NCBI GenBank assembly: GCA_947246685.1
Contig: CAMXSN010000002.1
Coordinates: 147,485 to 211,484 of the forward strand
DNA length: 64,000 bases
Direction: 5' to 3'
From: an uncultured Clostridia bacterium
Lineage (GTDB): Bacteria > Bacillota > Clostridia > Christensenellales > UBA3700
Shown here: positions 25,398 to 34,091 of the stretch, piece by piece
Layout: each line of letters starts with the position of its first letter
Position numbering within the stretch: the first letter of the stretch is position 1
Notes under the pieces: generated by a model
The model's database searches: none
What the model saw: only the letters and a program-made list of their open reading frames with translations
What the model was told of the DNA's origin: nothing
Program-made: the position numbers and the translations under genes

Positions 25398-26336
25398 ATG
25401 TATTATGCTGGCGTGGATATCGGCGGGAAAAATATAAAGATGGGAATCGTCGACGATTTCGGCAAAGTGCTTGCGTCGACTGTGTACAAGACGCAGATGG
25501 AGCGCGGTTACGACGCTATACTCTTGGAATTGATAAACAATATTAATACGCTGTGCGAACAGGCGGGATTTGAATTTGACGAACTATCCGGCATAGGCAT
25601 TGGCGTTCCCGGTATAGTAAATTCCCGCGCAGGATTGGTTATGTCCTGTTCAAATTTGCAGTGGAAAGGAGTAGATCTTGCCAACGACGTTAAAAATCTT
25701 ACTGGAAAACCATGCAAAGTCTGCAATGATGCCAACTGCGCCGCTTTGGGCGAACAACGTTTCGGCAGCGGAAAGAATTACAAAAATCTGGTGTTTGTGA
25801 CTTTGGGCACGGGCATAGGATCGGGAATAATCATCGACGGAAAACTTTTCGAGGGACTGGGCTGCGCGGGAGCCGAAGCCGGGCATATGGGTATTCAGGT
25901 TGAAGGCGACGTGTGCGCTTGCGGCAATAAAGGTTGTTGGGAAGAATTTATATCGGCGTCGGCTTTGGTCAAACAGACTAAGGCCGCAATCGAAAAATAT
26001 CCGGACAGCAGACTTGCGCAGATATGCAAAGACGGGATTAGCGGCAAGTCGGCGTTTATAGCGGCAAGAGAGGGAGACGGCGTAGCAAAAGGCGTTGTCG
26101 ACAGATATATAGGTTATCTGACTTACGGAATAATAGGATTGACGAATATACTCCATCCCCAGGCGTTTATTCTCGGCGGCGGCGTAGCGAACGAGGGAGC
26201 GAGCCTCATTCTTCCCGTCAAGAAAATGCTCAACGATTATATAGACAACAACGGCTTTTATCCGTACGTCGATGTCGTAGGGGCAAGTTTGGGCGACAGC
26301 GCCGGATATATGGGCGCGGCTGCATTGGTAATGTAA
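25398..26336 (+). CDS. glk: ROK family glucokinase
   Basis: 312 residues. The N-terminal ATP phosphate loop DIGGKNIKMGIVD, the LGTGIGSG loop, the GHMGI substrate histidine and the zinc motif C-x-C-G-x2-G-C-W-E (CACGNKGCWEE) are all present, typical of bacterial ROK glucokinases. The enzyme phosphorylates glucose at O6 with ATP in the cytoplasm. The GAGAGGTGAAG site supports the start. It lies between the minD operon and the radical SAM gene. Other ROK sugars such as N-acetylmannosamine or fructose are possible. Confidence 0.88.
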   Translation: MYYAGVDIGGKNIKMGIVDDFGKVLASTVYKTQMERGYDAILLELINNINTLCEQAGFEFDELSGIGIGVPGIVNSRAGLVMSCSNLQWKGVDLANDVKNLTGKPCKVCNDANCAALGEQRFGSGKNYKNLVFVTLGTGIGSGIIIDGKLFEGLGCAGAEAGHMGIQVEGDVCACGNKGCWEEFISASALVKQTKAAIEKYPDSRLAQICKDGISGKSAFIAAREGDGVAKGVVDRYIGYLTYGIIGLTNILHPQAFILGGGVANEGASLILPVKKMLNDYIDNNGFYPYVDVVGASLGDSAGYMGAAALVM

Positions 26337-26374
26337 GCAATGACCGCAGCAAAAGGATTCGAGAGATATTGGTT

Positions 26375-28120
26375 ATGCAGGATAAATTGAAAGATATACT
26401 TATGAACGTGCACAAGCCCGCCAGATACGTGGGCGGAGAGTACAATCTTCCTGATATGGACAAGCCTTGCAAAGAGAGGGTATGTCTGTGTTTCAGCGAC
26501 AAATACGAAGTGGGAATGAGCAATATCGGCACAAGAATACTTTATCATATGCTCAACGATACGCCCGACGTCGTGTGCGAGCGCTGTTACGCGCCTGATC
26601 TCGATATGGCTGATCAGTTAAAAAAACACGGTTTGCCGCTGTTTTCTTTGGAGACGAAAAGAGACGTCAAGTCGTTTGACTTGATAGGCTTTTCCGTTCA
26701 GTTTGAACTTCAATTTACCAATATTGTCTATATGCTCGATTTGATGGGGATACCTTACTATGCCGAAGAACGAGGAGAGGAGTATCCTCCCGTGGTCGCA
26801 GGAGGTCCATGCGTTGTCAATCCTATGCCGTTCGCTCCGTTTTTCGACGCTGTGCTGATTGGCGAAGGAGAAAAAAATCTCAGCGAGCTGGTCGCGCTTC
26901 ATATCGAATGCAGAGACAAAAAACTTAGCAAGAAAGAGTTTTTGCTTAAAGCGGCGCAACTTGACGGCGTATACGTTCCTTCGCTCGACAACCCCACGAA
27001 AAGAGCGGTGGTCAAAGATTTGGATAAGGCGTATTATCCGACGAAGATACTCGTGCCTAACTGCGAGATTGTGCACGACAGGTCGTCGATAGAGCTGTTT
27101 CGCGGCTGCGCCAACGGTTGCAGGTTTTGTCAGGCGGGATTTTATTACAGACCTATACGAAAGAGAAACGTTGATACGCTTGTAAGACAGGCGTGCGAAC
27201 TCATGGATAATACAGGATATGACGAGCTGGGACTTTTAAGTTTGAGCACCAGCGATTATCCGCAGCTCAAAGAGTTGGTCGATAAAATCAAAGTCGAATC
27301 GGACAAGCGGAAGATCAAACTGGCTTTGCCGTCTTTGAGGCTTGACAGTTTCGAGGCGGAAATATACGAGGAGATGCAGGGCGCGTCGCTCACGTTTGCT
27401 CCCGAGGCGGGCACGCAGAGACTTAGAGACGTGATCAATAAAAATATAAGCGAAGACAACATACTTTCGTCGTTGACGTCGGCTTTGAAATACGGTGTCA
27501 AAAACGTCAAACTCTATTTTATAATAGGATTGCCCACAGAGACGGAAGAGGACCTGCAGGGAATCGTAGATATCGTCAAACTTGTCAAAGATATACATAG
27601 GCAATTCGGTAAATCCAAACTGTTGAATATAGTCGTTTCGACGTCTGTATTCATTCCCAAACCGTTGACGCCTTTTCAATGGGAGCGGCAGATATCTATA
27701 GAGCAAATGCGTGAAAAGCAGGCTTTTTTAAGAGAGAAGCTGAGAATTAAAAACGTCAAGTATTCGTGGCACGGCGCGGAGTCGTCGGTGATAGAGGCGA
27801 TTTTTGCGCGCGGAGATAAGACTTTGGCGGCGGCAATAGTCAAGGCGTATGAATTGGGCTGCGTGTTCGACAGTTGGAGCGAAAATTTTGATTACGATAA
27901 ATGGATGCGGGCTTTTGAAGAAAGTGCGACCGATTACCTAAGATTTCTCGAAGGCTTCGGCGAAGACGAGGTTTTGCCTTGGGATATAATAGACAACGGC
28001 GTAAGCAAGAGATATCTTATCGAAGAAAAACGCAGAGCTTACGCAGGCGTATGTACTCCCAATTGTCTAGGTAAATGCAACGGTTGCGGAGCCAACAGAT
28101 TGGAGAAATGCCATATATGA
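26375..28120 (+). CDS. B12-binding-like radical SAM protein, TIGR03960 family
   Basis: About 581 residues. The radical SAM motif C-x3-C-x2-C lies at C245, C249 and C252 (GCANGCRFCQAG). An N-terminal Rossmann-like region (~30-200) resembles cobalamin-binding or degenerate B12 domains. A Cys-rich end (CTPNCLGKCNGCGANRLEKC) may bind another cluster or zinc. The family nearly always precedes a DUF2344 gene and ribonuclease G, as here; tRNA modification has been suggested but not established. I use ATG 26375; a TTG 6 bases earlier is in frame. Confidence 0.85.
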   Translation: MQDKLKDILMNVHKPARYVGGEYNLPDMDKPCKERVCLCFSDKYEVGMSNIGTRILYHMLNDTPDVVCERCYAPDLDMADQLKKHGLPLFSLETKRDVKSFDLIGFSVQFELQFTNIVYMLDLMGIPYYAEERGEEYPPVVAGGPCVVNPMPFAPFFDAVLIGEGEKNLSELVALHIECRDKKLSKKEFLLKAAQLDGVYVPSLDNPTKRAVVKDLDKAYYPTKILVPNCEIVHDRSSIELFRGCANGCRFCQAGFYYRPIRKRNVDTLVRQACELMDNTGYDELGLLSLSTSDYPQLKELVDKIKVESDKRKIKLALPSLRLDSFEAEIYEEMQGASLTFAPEAGTQRLRDVINKNISEDNILSSLTSALKYGVKNVKLYFIIGLPTETEEDLQGIVDIVKLVKDIHRQFGKSKLLNIVVSTSVFIPKPLTPFQWERQISIEQMREKQAFLREKLRIKNVKYSWHGAESSVIEAIFARGDKTLAAAIVKAYELGCVFDSWSENFDYDKWMRAFEESATDYLRFLEGFGEDEVLPWDIIDNGVSKRYLIEEKRRAYAGVCTPNCLGKCNGCGANRLEKCHI

Positions 28121-28764
28121 TAATACTCAAACATCTCAAAGTAGGCGACGTGAGTTACGTGTCGCATAAGGATACGCTCAAAGTGCTGCAAAGAGGGCTG
28201 ATAAGAGCAAAGGTGGACGTTAGGTATTCGCAGGGGTACGTGCCGCATATGCTGACGTATACTACCACGCCCGTGCCGCTGGGAGTGCAGTCGTATGCGG
28301 AATATTTTGCTGTGGAATGCTCGGGGATCGACAAGGACGAGTTGCTTTGCAGATTCAACGACTCCATGCCTTACGGGATGCGCGCTGTGGCAAGTTATTG
28401 CAAGGACAAAAATCCCAATCTCGCGGCGTTGGTCGTCGCAAGCGACTATACAGCGTCATGCGGCGCAACATTGTCTAAAGAGATAGAGAATATCGCAGGG
28501 AGAGACACGTACGTTATCAGCACTTTTAGAAAAGGCGAGGTTGTTGAAAAGGATATTGCAAAGCTTGTTCACTATATTAAGATCGATGGAAATCAAATTT
28601 ATATGCGCCTTGCCACAGGCAATGAGAATTTGCGCGCAGACAGTCTAATTAGTCATATCAACGAGCAATTCGGATGCAATATAAAAGTCAACGATATCAT
28701 ACGCACGGCTCAGCTGATTAATTGCGGAGGAGTAATGAGCGACGCGGAGGTGATTCTTAGATGA
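28117..28764 (+). CDS. DUF2344 / TIGR03936 family protein
   Basis: 215 residues. The start is set at ATG 28117, which overlaps the previous stop (ATGA), has GGAGA upstream and gives the family's beginning (VSYVSHKDTLKVLQRGL, SQGYVPHM, PVPLGVQSYAEYF). An upstream in-frame ATG (28075) lies inside the radical SAM gene and is unlikely. The family is almost always the partner of the TIGR03960 radical SAM protein, sometimes as a fusion, and precedes rng. Its biochemical role is unknown. Confidence 0.88.
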   Translation: MIILKHLKVGDVSYVSHKDTLKVLQRGLIRAKVDVRYSQGYVPHMLTYTTTPVPLGVQSYAEYFAVECSGIDKDELLCRFNDSMPYGMRAVASYCKDKNPNLAALVVASDYTASCGATLSKEIENIAGRDTYVISTFRKGEVVEKDIAKLVHYIKIDGNQIYMRLATGNENLRADSLISHINEQFGCNIKVNDIIRTAQLINCGGVMSDAEVILR

Positions 28765-30251
28765 AAGAAATATTGATCAACGTCAATCCTAGCGACACTC
28801 AGGTATGCATTGTCGAGGACGGTAATCTTGTGGAGTTCTGGGTGGAACGCAAGAATATGACCAGGCTTGTAGGTAATATTTATAAAGGCAGAGTTCAAAA
28901 CGTTCTTAACGGAATGCAGGCGGCGTTTGTCAATATAGGGCTGGAGAAGAATGCCTTTCTATACGCGGGAGATACTCTAGAATACGGAGAGATTCTCAAA
29001 GACGTCACTGATAAAAAGTTGCATCTCAAAGCGGGCGATAACGTGCTTTGTCAGGTGGTCAAGGAACAATTCGGTTCCAAAGGCGCCAGAATCACGATGA
29101 ATATCACATTGCCGGGGCGCGGAGTAGTGCTCATGCCCCAATTGGATTACGTGGGCGTAAGCAGGAAGATAACAGATGAAAAAGTCAAACAGGAATTGAT
29201 GGAATTTGCTAAATCCGTAAAGCCCGAAGGTTACGGACTGATATTCCGCACGCAGTCGGTTGATTGCTCAAAGGAAGAGATTAAGGAAGAAATATCCGAA
29301 CTAGTTGCCAAGTGGGATGCGATCAAAGAGTCGAATATAAAAAAACCGTCGGGTACGCTTATCTATAAGGAAGAGGGAGTTGCGATAAGAGCGGTGAGGG
29401 ATATGCTCAGAGATGACGTGGACAGAATTGTCATCAACGATAGAAAACTGCTCGAAGAATTCAAAGTGGCTTTTGCCGCTCTCTATGAGAAAAAACCCGA
29501 TTTGTTCGCGCTTTACGAAAGCAAAGAAGGGATGCATAAAGCGTACGGATTGACCAAGCAGATTGCAGAACTTTTGCAAAGAAAAGTCGTGTTGGAAAAC
29601 GGCGCTTATCTGATAATAGACCGTACCGAGGCTCTGACGGTAATTGACGTCAACACCGGCAAGTACGTAGGCGAAAAAAATCTCGAACAGACTGTTTTCG
29701 AGACTAATTGTATAGCTGCTAAAGAGATTGCCAGACAGCTAAGAGTGAGAAATATCGGCGGAATCGTCGTGATAGATTTTATAGATATGGATAATTCCGA
29801 GCACGCGCAGAAAGTTTTGGATATCCTCAGAGAAAATCTCGCGTTGGACAGAACTAAGACTACGCTAGTCGGTATGACGCCGCTGGGACTTGTGGAATTG
29901 ACGAGAAAAAAGACCAGAAGTATGTTGGAAAGCGTTATGTTGCAGACGTGTCCGTATTGCAACGGCGACGGATATGTGCTGTCGGACGAGGTTATGGCGA
30001 GCAAACTTAAAGTTTATTTGAACGAAATTTTTCTGTGCGCCGATAATAAATCAGTGCTTGTCAGCGTCGCTCCAAGCGTATTCAATAAGATATTCGCATA
30101 CAGACTGCTCGAAAAAGAATGTTCGGGCGAATGGCGCGACAAGCGCATATATATCGCGCCTGACGATAGGCTGCATATAGAGAAATTCAACGTTAAGACG
30201 TTGCATGGGGCGGTGTTGGATCTGCCAGACAATGCAAAGATGTTATATTGA
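28761..30251 (+). CDS. rng: Ribonuclease G / E family endoribonuclease
   Basis: 496 residues, the RNase G length. An S1 RNA-binding region lies at ~35-115 (NIYKGRVQNVLNGMQAAFVNIG). The DNase I-like catalytic core has VIDVNTGKYVG and, about 40 residues later, VIDFIDM, supplying the two metal-binding aspartates. CPYCNGDGY is the zinc-link. It cuts single-stranded AU-rich RNA, for example in 5S/16S rRNA maturation and mRNA decay. The start overlaps the DUF2344 stop (ATGA). Confidence 0.93.
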   Translation: MKEILINVNPSDTQVCIVEDGNLVEFWVERKNMTRLVGNIYKGRVQNVLNGMQAAFVNIGLEKNAFLYAGDTLEYGEILKDVTDKKLHLKAGDNVLCQVVKEQFGSKGARITMNITLPGRGVVLMPQLDYVGVSRKITDEKVKQELMEFAKSVKPEGYGLIFRTQSVDCSKEEIKEEISELVAKWDAIKESNIKKPSGTLIYKEEGVAIRAVRDMLRDDVDRIVINDRKLLEEFKVAFAALYEKKPDLFALYESKEGMHKAYGLTKQIAELLQRKVVLENGAYLIIDRTEALTVIDVNTGKYVGEKNLEQTVFETNCIAAKEIARQLRVRNIGGIVVIDFIDMDNSEHAQKVLDILRENLALDRTKTTLVGMTPLGLVELTRKKTRSMLESVMLQTCPYCNGDGYVLSDEVMASKLKVYLNEIFLCADNKSVLVSVAPSVFNKIFAYRLLEKECSGEWRDKRIYIAPDDRLHIEKFNVKTLHGAVLDLPDNAKMLY

Positions 30252-30253
30252 TA

Positions 30254-31042
30254 ATGATCAGAAATTCAAAGATCGACAACGGTAAAGCGTTTGATTTTGG
30301 ACGCACTTCGCATGACTATGCAAAATATCGGGATATTTATCCTCAGATTTTCTATGACAAAATTTTGGAGAAAGGACTGTGCGTCAAAGGTCAGACCGTG
30401 TTGGATTTGGGTACTGGTACAGGAGTTCTGCCGAGAAATCTTTGTCGATACGGTGCGAAATTCATAGGTATCGTCATATCGGAAAATCAAATAAAACAAG
30501 CTGTCGAATTGACGCAAAAATCCAATCTTTCGATTGGATATTTATGCCCATCTGCTGAGAGAGCGTCGTTTGAGAGTCAATCATTTGACGTCGTGACCGC
30601 ATGCCAATGCTTTTCTTATTTTGATCATGATAAGCTTGCTCCGAAGTTGCACGATTGGCTTAAGCCGGACGGCAAGTTTGTTGCGCTGTATATGGCTTGG
30701 CTGCCGTATGAGGATGTAATCGCTGGTAAGAGCGAGGAATTGATACTAAAATATAATCCATTATGGACTGGTTGCGGAGGGAAAAGACGGTTGATAGATA
30801 TTCCCGATATATATCTCAAATATTTTGATATACGGTCGCAGGAAGTTTTTGACGCGTCGGTGGTATTTACTAAAGACGGTTGGCGCGGCAGGATTAAGAC
30901 GTGCAGGGGAATAGAAGCGTCGCTAAGCAAAAGCCAAATAGCAAGTTTCGATAGGGAGCATAAGGTGTTGCTCGACGATATTGCGAGTGAAAATTTTGAA
31001 ATACTGCATTATTGCGCGATTTGTGTAATGTCTAAAAATTAA
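30254..31042 (+). CDS. Class I SAM-dependent methyltransferase
   Basis: About 262 residues. Motif I VLDLGTGTGVLPRNL (near 49-63) binds S-adenosylmethionine; FDVVTACQCFSYFDHD is the motif II region. The N-terminal FDFGRTSHDYAKYRDIYP resembles methyltransferases acting on small molecules. The substrate is unknown. It starts 2 bases after the rng stop if ATG 30254 is used; an overlapping TTG 30248 is possible. In related genomes L21 and L27 often follow rng; here this gene takes that place and the ribosomal genes face the other way. Confidence 0.78.
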   Translation: MIRNSKIDNGKAFDFGRTSHDYAKYRDIYPQIFYDKILEKGLCVKGQTVLDLGTGTGVLPRNLCRYGAKFIGIVISENQIKQAVELTQKSNLSIGYLCPSAERASFESQSFDVVTACQCFSYFDHDKLAPKLHDWLKPDGKFVALYMAWLPYEDVIAGKSEELILKYNPLWTGCGGKRRLIDIPDIYLKYFDIRSQEVFDASVVFTKDGWRGRIKTCRGIEASLSKSQIASFDREHKVLLDDIASENFEILHYCAICVMSKN

Positions 31043-31057
31043 CGTGAAGGTAGATAA

Positions 31058-31082
31058 AAAGCGGCGAATATTTCGCCGCTTT
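31058..31082. terminator. Bidirectional terminator
   Basis: AAAGCGGCGAA / TTCGCCGCTTT (31058-31068, 31072-31082), an 11-bp stem with loop TAT, between the methyltransferase (+) and rpmA (-). A T tract is present on each strand. Confidence 0.85.
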
Positions 31083-31103
31083 AAACTTTATTTGTATGAC
31101 TTG

Positions 31104-31379
31104 TTATTTTGCGTATACGCTGACTTGCTTTTTATCTTTGCCTTTGCGCTCGAATTTAACAACTCCGTCGATAAGTGCATAGAGAGTGTCGTCCTTACCG
31201 ATACCAACGTTGTTGCCAACGTGGAATTTGGTTCCTCTCTGTCTTACGAGGATGTTGCCAGCCAATACGAATTGACCGTCGGATCTCTTCGGTCCGAGTC
31301 TTTTTGACTCGGAGTCTCTACCGTTTCTGGAGCTTCCGACACCCTTTTTATGAGCGAACAACTGAATATTAATAAACAT
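31104..31379 (-). CDS. rpmA: 50S ribosomal protein L27 with Prp-cleavable N-terminus
   Basis: 91 residues. The body from [21 protein letters not shown] onward (as separate blocks) is standard L27. It starts with an eight-residue extension MFINIQLF before A9, the Firmicutes-type signal that the Prp protease removes to expose the mature N-terminus near the peptidyl-transferase centre. prp lies 2 bases upstream in the same operon, which supports this processing. Confidence 0.96.
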   Translation of the reverse strand: MFINIQLFAHKKGVGSSRNGRDSESKRLGPKRSDGQFVLAGNILVRQRGTKFHVGNNVGIGKDDTLYALIDGVVKFERKGKDKKQVSVYAK

Positions 31380-31381
31380 TT

Positions 31382-31711
31382 CTATTTTACCTCCAATTCT
31401 ATAAAATCAGAAAAGCCTTCGTGCAAATCCATTATTCCCAACAACATGGTATTGAGTATAACGTCGCAGTCGTGCCTGGTCGCGCTGTCGAGATCTTTGG
31501 GGAGTACGGCTTTGAGATAACCTCTCTTGTCGTCTGTCTTAAATTCGACGTTAACGCCCGCCACTCTAAACAGTCCCAAAACTGCCGTTTGGACTATCGA
31601 CGATAGGGCAGAACAAACAATATCTTCGCCTTCGGTTCCGTAGCCCGTATGTCCGTCGCATTCTATCCCGACAATGCTGTCTTGCTGTCTTGTTACGATT
31701 ACCTTGGTCAT
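31382..31711 (-). CDS. prp: Ribosomal-processing cysteine protease Prp
   Basis: 109 residues. The catalytic His21 in GHTGYG and Cys33 in DIVCSALS are intact, as in YsxB/Prp. Prp cuts the N-terminal extension from L27 (and in phages from scaffold proteins). Encoded between rplU and rpmA, its usual place; the stop of rplU and the start here share one base. Confidence 0.94.
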   Translation of the reverse strand: MTKVIVTRQQDSIVGIECDGHTGYGTEGEDIVCSALSSIVQTAVLGLFRVAGVNVEFKTDDKRGYLKAVLPKDLDSATRHDCDVILNTMLLGIMDLHEGFSDFIELEVK

Positions 31712-32016
31712 TATGCCTTGATCTGCGCTATTTTCAAAGCGGTGAACGGCTGTCTGTGACCTTGACGTTTGCGGACGTTCTTCTTGGACTTATATTTGAA
31801 AACAACGATTTTCTTAGCCTTGTCCTGAGCTACCACTTCGGCTACAACCTTTGCGTTTGCAACTTCGTTGCCGCAAGCTACTTTGCCGTCGTTGCTTATC
31901 ATTACCACGTCCAACTCTACTTGGCTGCCGATTTCTTTATCGAGTTTTTCTACTCTGATAGTTTCGCCTTCGGCAACTTTGTATTGCTTTCCGCCTGTCA
32001 AAACGATTGCGTACAT
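31711..32016 (-). CDS. rplU: 50S ribosomal protein L21
   Basis: 101 residues, beginning [14 protein letters not shown] and ending with the RQPFTALKI and IKA pattern of L21. The start at 32016 has a perfect AGGAGG (minus strand, 32026-32031) 9 bases upstream. A longer open frame reaching 32109 only reads through the structured leader and is not the protein. L21 binds 23S rRNA domain VI; it is first in the rplU-prp-rpmA operon. Confidence 0.96.
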   Translation of the reverse strand: MYAIVLTGGKQYKVAEGETIRVEKLDKEIGSQVELDVVMISNDGKVACGNEVANAKVVAEVVAQDKAKKIVVFKYKSKKNVRKRQGHRQPFTALKIAQIKA

Positions 32017-32093
32017 TGAAAAATACCTCCTCTTACCAGTCTCGCTGACGCAGGTGCCCGTACGGTTCTTCATAACCCTTCTCATGCGGCTCA
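32017..32093 (-). promoter_or_regulatory. Putative L21 leader RNA
   Basis: About 77 transcribed bases between the predicted start and the rplU ATG. GGTT-ATGAAG-AACC and an ACC...GGT pair around a GGCACCTGCGTCAGCGAG core can fold, directly before the AGGAGG. Its position and core resemble the L21 leader known upstream of rplU in low-G+C Gram-positives; I judge this from memory of the family and not from a covariance search. Confidence 0.55.
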
Positions 32094-32099
32094 ATGAGT

Positions 32100-32128
32100 A
32101 TGTTATCATAACGAAAAGGCAAAGTCAA
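32100..32128 (-). promoter_or_regulatory. Promoter of the rplU-prp-rpmA operon
   Basis: Minus strand: TTGACT (32123-32128), 17 bases, TAACAT (32100-32105) with a TGA extended -10. Confidence 0.65.
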
Positions 32129-32235
32129 CCGAATACGTCGGCTTTTTATATATTTATATAACAAACGCGGTTTTTAATAATAGGTTTTTTTAACAAAGAG
32201 TCGAATCGTTTGATACGCACGGCAAAACAAAGTGT

Positions 32236-32264
32236 TTGAAAAATCATCCATATTGTGCTAAAAT
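32236..32264 (+). promoter_or_regulatory. Promoter of the OGG-type glycosylase gene
   Basis: TTGAAA (32236-32241), 17 bases, TAAAAT (32259-32264) with a TGC extended -10. It is divergent from the rplU promoter. Confidence 0.65.
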
Positions 32265-32292
32265 AAGACAAAAAGAACCAAAAGGTGTAAAG

Positions 32293-33120
32293 ATGTTGGT
32301 TGAAAAGAATAGTATAATTATAACAGATTTGAGTTCGTTCGACATAAGACAGATTCTTGATTGCGGACAGATATTCAGATATTCCAAGATGGGAGAGGGA
32401 CTTTATAGAGTTTACAGTTCGGATAAGACTTGCATGGTTGAGCAGACTTCCGAAAAAGCTGTGATAACTACCGACGACATTGAGTATTTCTATAATTTTT
32501 TTGATCTTGACAGAGATTATGGGAAGATAAAAGCCTCGCTTGCGGATAAACCGTTTATGAAAGAAGCGATAGAATACGGTCGAGGAATAAGAATTCTCAA
32601 TCAGGATAAGTGGGAGATGTTGATAAGTTTTATTATTTCGGCGAATAACCACATCCCGCGTATAAAGGGGATAATCGACAGACTTTGTAAATCGCTTGGA
32701 AAAGATATGGGAGAATACCGCGCTTTTCCCACTGCGCAGAAGATGGCGGAGCAAGATGAAAATTTTTATGCCGCTATCGGAGCCGGCTACAGAGCTAAAT
32801 ATCTTGCCGAAACTTCAAAAGCGGTCGCGCAGGGATTTGATCTCGACGAAATAGCAAATCTCGACGGCATGAGCGCCAATAAAAGGCTTTGTACGCTTAT
32901 GGGCATAGGGCCGAAAGTGGCAGATTGCATTTTGCTGTTTGCCTATCACCGTCAAGACGTTTTCCCGGTGGATACGTGGATTAAAAAAGTCTATAAAGAT
33001 ATCGTAGGCGACGGAGAAAACAACAACTTGGCTATAAGGAAGAAACTGATAGCGACTTACGGAGAATATTCCGGTTATGCCCAGCAATATTTGTTTTTTA
33101 ATAAGCGAGACGGCAAATAA
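32293..33120 (+). CDS. ogg: 8-oxoguanine DNA glycosylase/AP lyase (OGG1-like)
   Basis: 275 residues from ATG 32293, which has AAGGTG 5 bases upstream; an earlier in-frame ATG (32236) overlaps the promoter and is rejected. The N-terminal TBP-like half has FDIRQILDCGQIFRY. The helix-hairpin-helix glycosylase domain has the Schiff-base lysine K197 in ANKRLCTLMGIGPKVADC and catalytic D227 in FPVDTWIKK. It removes 8-oxoguanine paired with C and nicks the AP site. No damage-repair genes are adjacent. Confidence 0.92.
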   Translation: MLVEKNSIIITDLSSFDIRQILDCGQIFRYSKMGEGLYRVYSSDKTCMVEQTSEKAVITTDDIEYFYNFFDLDRDYGKIKASLADKPFMKEAIEYGRGIRILNQDKWEMLISFIISANNHIPRIKGIIDRLCKSLGKDMGEYRAFPTAQKMAEQDENFYAAIGAGYRAKYLAETSKAVAQGFDLDEIANLDGMSANKRLCTLMGIGPKVADCILLFAYHRQDVFPVDTWIKKVYKDIVGDGENNNLAIRKKLIATYGEYSGYAQQYLFFNKRDGK

Positions 33121-33131
33121 ATTAGAAAATC

Positions 33132-33156
33132 ATATATTGAACATTGTTCAATATAT
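33132..33156. repeat. Perfect 25-base dyad TTGAAC-N3-GTTCAA, copy 1
   Basis: ATATATTGAAC-ATT-GTTCAATATAT is a perfect inverted repeat just after the ogg stop. It has the form of a dimeric repressor operator (TetR-like spacing), and its core returns 121 bases downstream. Confidence 0.7.
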
Positions 33157-33177
33157 ACAGGGTGATCCAAGGAGTTA

Positions 33178-33243
33178 ATGCGCGATAATCGTATTTGCAT
33201 TATGCAAGCAACTGTTGATATTGACGAAATCGACACATATTGA
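33178..33243 (+). other. 21-codon mini-ORF between the two dyads
   Basis: ATG 33178 to TGA 33241 would encode 21 residues (MRDNRICIMQ, then ATVDIDEIDTY). AAGGAG at 33169-33174 is 3 bases from the ATG, a tight but possible spacing. It could be a leader peptide or a gene remnant. Coding is not shown. Confidence 0.25.
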
Positions 33244-33249
33244 ATAAAA

Positions 33250-33280
33250 TTGATATTTTGAACAACGTTCAAACCATACT
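33250..33280 (+). promoter_or_regulatory. Operator-like dyad copy 2 within a weak promoter
   Basis: TTTGAAC-AAC-GTTCAAA (33257-33273) lies between a TTGATA (33250-33255) and a CATACT (33275-33280) 19 bases apart. A repressor bound here would block the promoter of the NYN gene. Confidence 0.45.
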
Positions 33281-33344
33281 GACAAGATAAAACTGATTGC
33301 GATTTACCAAAGACGGGCAAAAAAGAGAACATCAGGAGCAATTT

Positions 33345-33980
33345 ATGAATTATGCAATTTTAGTAGATCTCAACAGTATGAGGCTGTCATATGAGAGTTT
33401 TGCAAAGGCTATTTCTCAGATAGAGGGTAAGATCGCTTATGCCAAACTTTACGGCTACAACAACAAGCGCAACAGCGATTTCAACAACTTCATTAAGACG
33501 TACGGCGTCGAAGTTGCTTTGCCTGTCAACAATAGGAAAAAAGTCAGAGTAGATATAAGGCAGGTCATAGATTCTGTTATCATAGCTTGCACGCATAAAA
33601 ACGTCGACGCTTTCTTTATAGTTTGCAGCGAGCTTGACAGCATCGCTATGATCAACGCTCTCAAAAAGCTTGGGAAAAAAGTAGTTATGGGCATCCAGTC
33701 GCCTAGTTTTGTCGCCGAGCAATGCGACTCTTTCGTCATGTTGGAAAGATCCGTGACGGATGAAGACGAAGATAAGCCGAAGACGGTTGTGTCAGAGAGA
33801 GAAACGAAAAACGAATTTCTTCCTTATACGGGAATCGAGGGCAAGAGCAAAGTAGACGAAATGAAAAAGATCAAAGACGAATTGTCCGAACTTATCGAGG
33901 AAAAGCGTAGGCAAAAGAGCGAGATAGAAATGGGACAGAGCGTTTTGCAGTTGGACGATTTGCTTAAGAAATATTTTTGA
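33345..33980 (+). CDS. NYN domain (LabA/DUF88-like) putative ribonuclease
   Basis: 211 residues from ATG 33345, with AGGAG 6 bases upstream; an earlier in-frame ATG (33297) lacks a site. The PIN-like NYN fold is suggested by AILVDLNSM near the start, RVDIRQVIDSVI near 74 and IVCSELDSIAMINALKKLGKKVVMG near 96-120. The acidic residues resemble the NYN metal site, with SELDS replacing the common SDxDF. After ~140 the protein becomes charged and ends in a coiled coil. RNA processing or decay is the family role; the target is unknown. Two TTGAAC dyads lie upstream. Confidence 0.75.
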   Translation: MNYAILVDLNSMRLSYESFAKAISQIEGKIAYAKLYGYNNKRNSDFNNFIKTYGVEVALPVNNRKKVRVDIRQVIDSVIIACTHKNVDAFFIVCSELDSIAMINALKKLGKKVVMGIQSPSFVAEQCDSFVMLERSVTDEDEDKPKTVVSERETKNEFLPYTGIEGKSKVDEMKKIKDELSELIEEKRRQKSEIEMGQSVLQLDDLLKKYF

Positions 33981-33986
33981 CGTTTG

Positions 33987-34013
33987 AAAAGCCGCTGATG
34001 CAGCGGCTTTTTT
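33987..34013 (+). terminator. Strong terminator
   Basis: AAAAGCCGCTG-ATG-CAGCGGCTTTT (33987-34011), an 11-bp stem with a T tract. It can also serve the convergent O-antigen-ligase-like gene on the minus strand. Confidence 0.85.
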
Positions 34014-34091
34014 AATTCTTTGTAATTTAGTATTTATTCTGTGCGCCGTCTGTTGAAACTTGCGCGCTTAAATTATGTTATATTTATTAGT

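Noticed and set aside
32017..32109. N-terminal extension of L21 by 31 residues
   Set aside because: The extension covers the structured leader; the AGGAGG and the conserved L21 N-terminus fix the start at 32016.
33075..33341. Minus-strand 88-codon frame across the dyad region
   Set aside because: No ribosome site and no resemblance to a TetR regulator, which would have been expected if the dyads were autoregulated.
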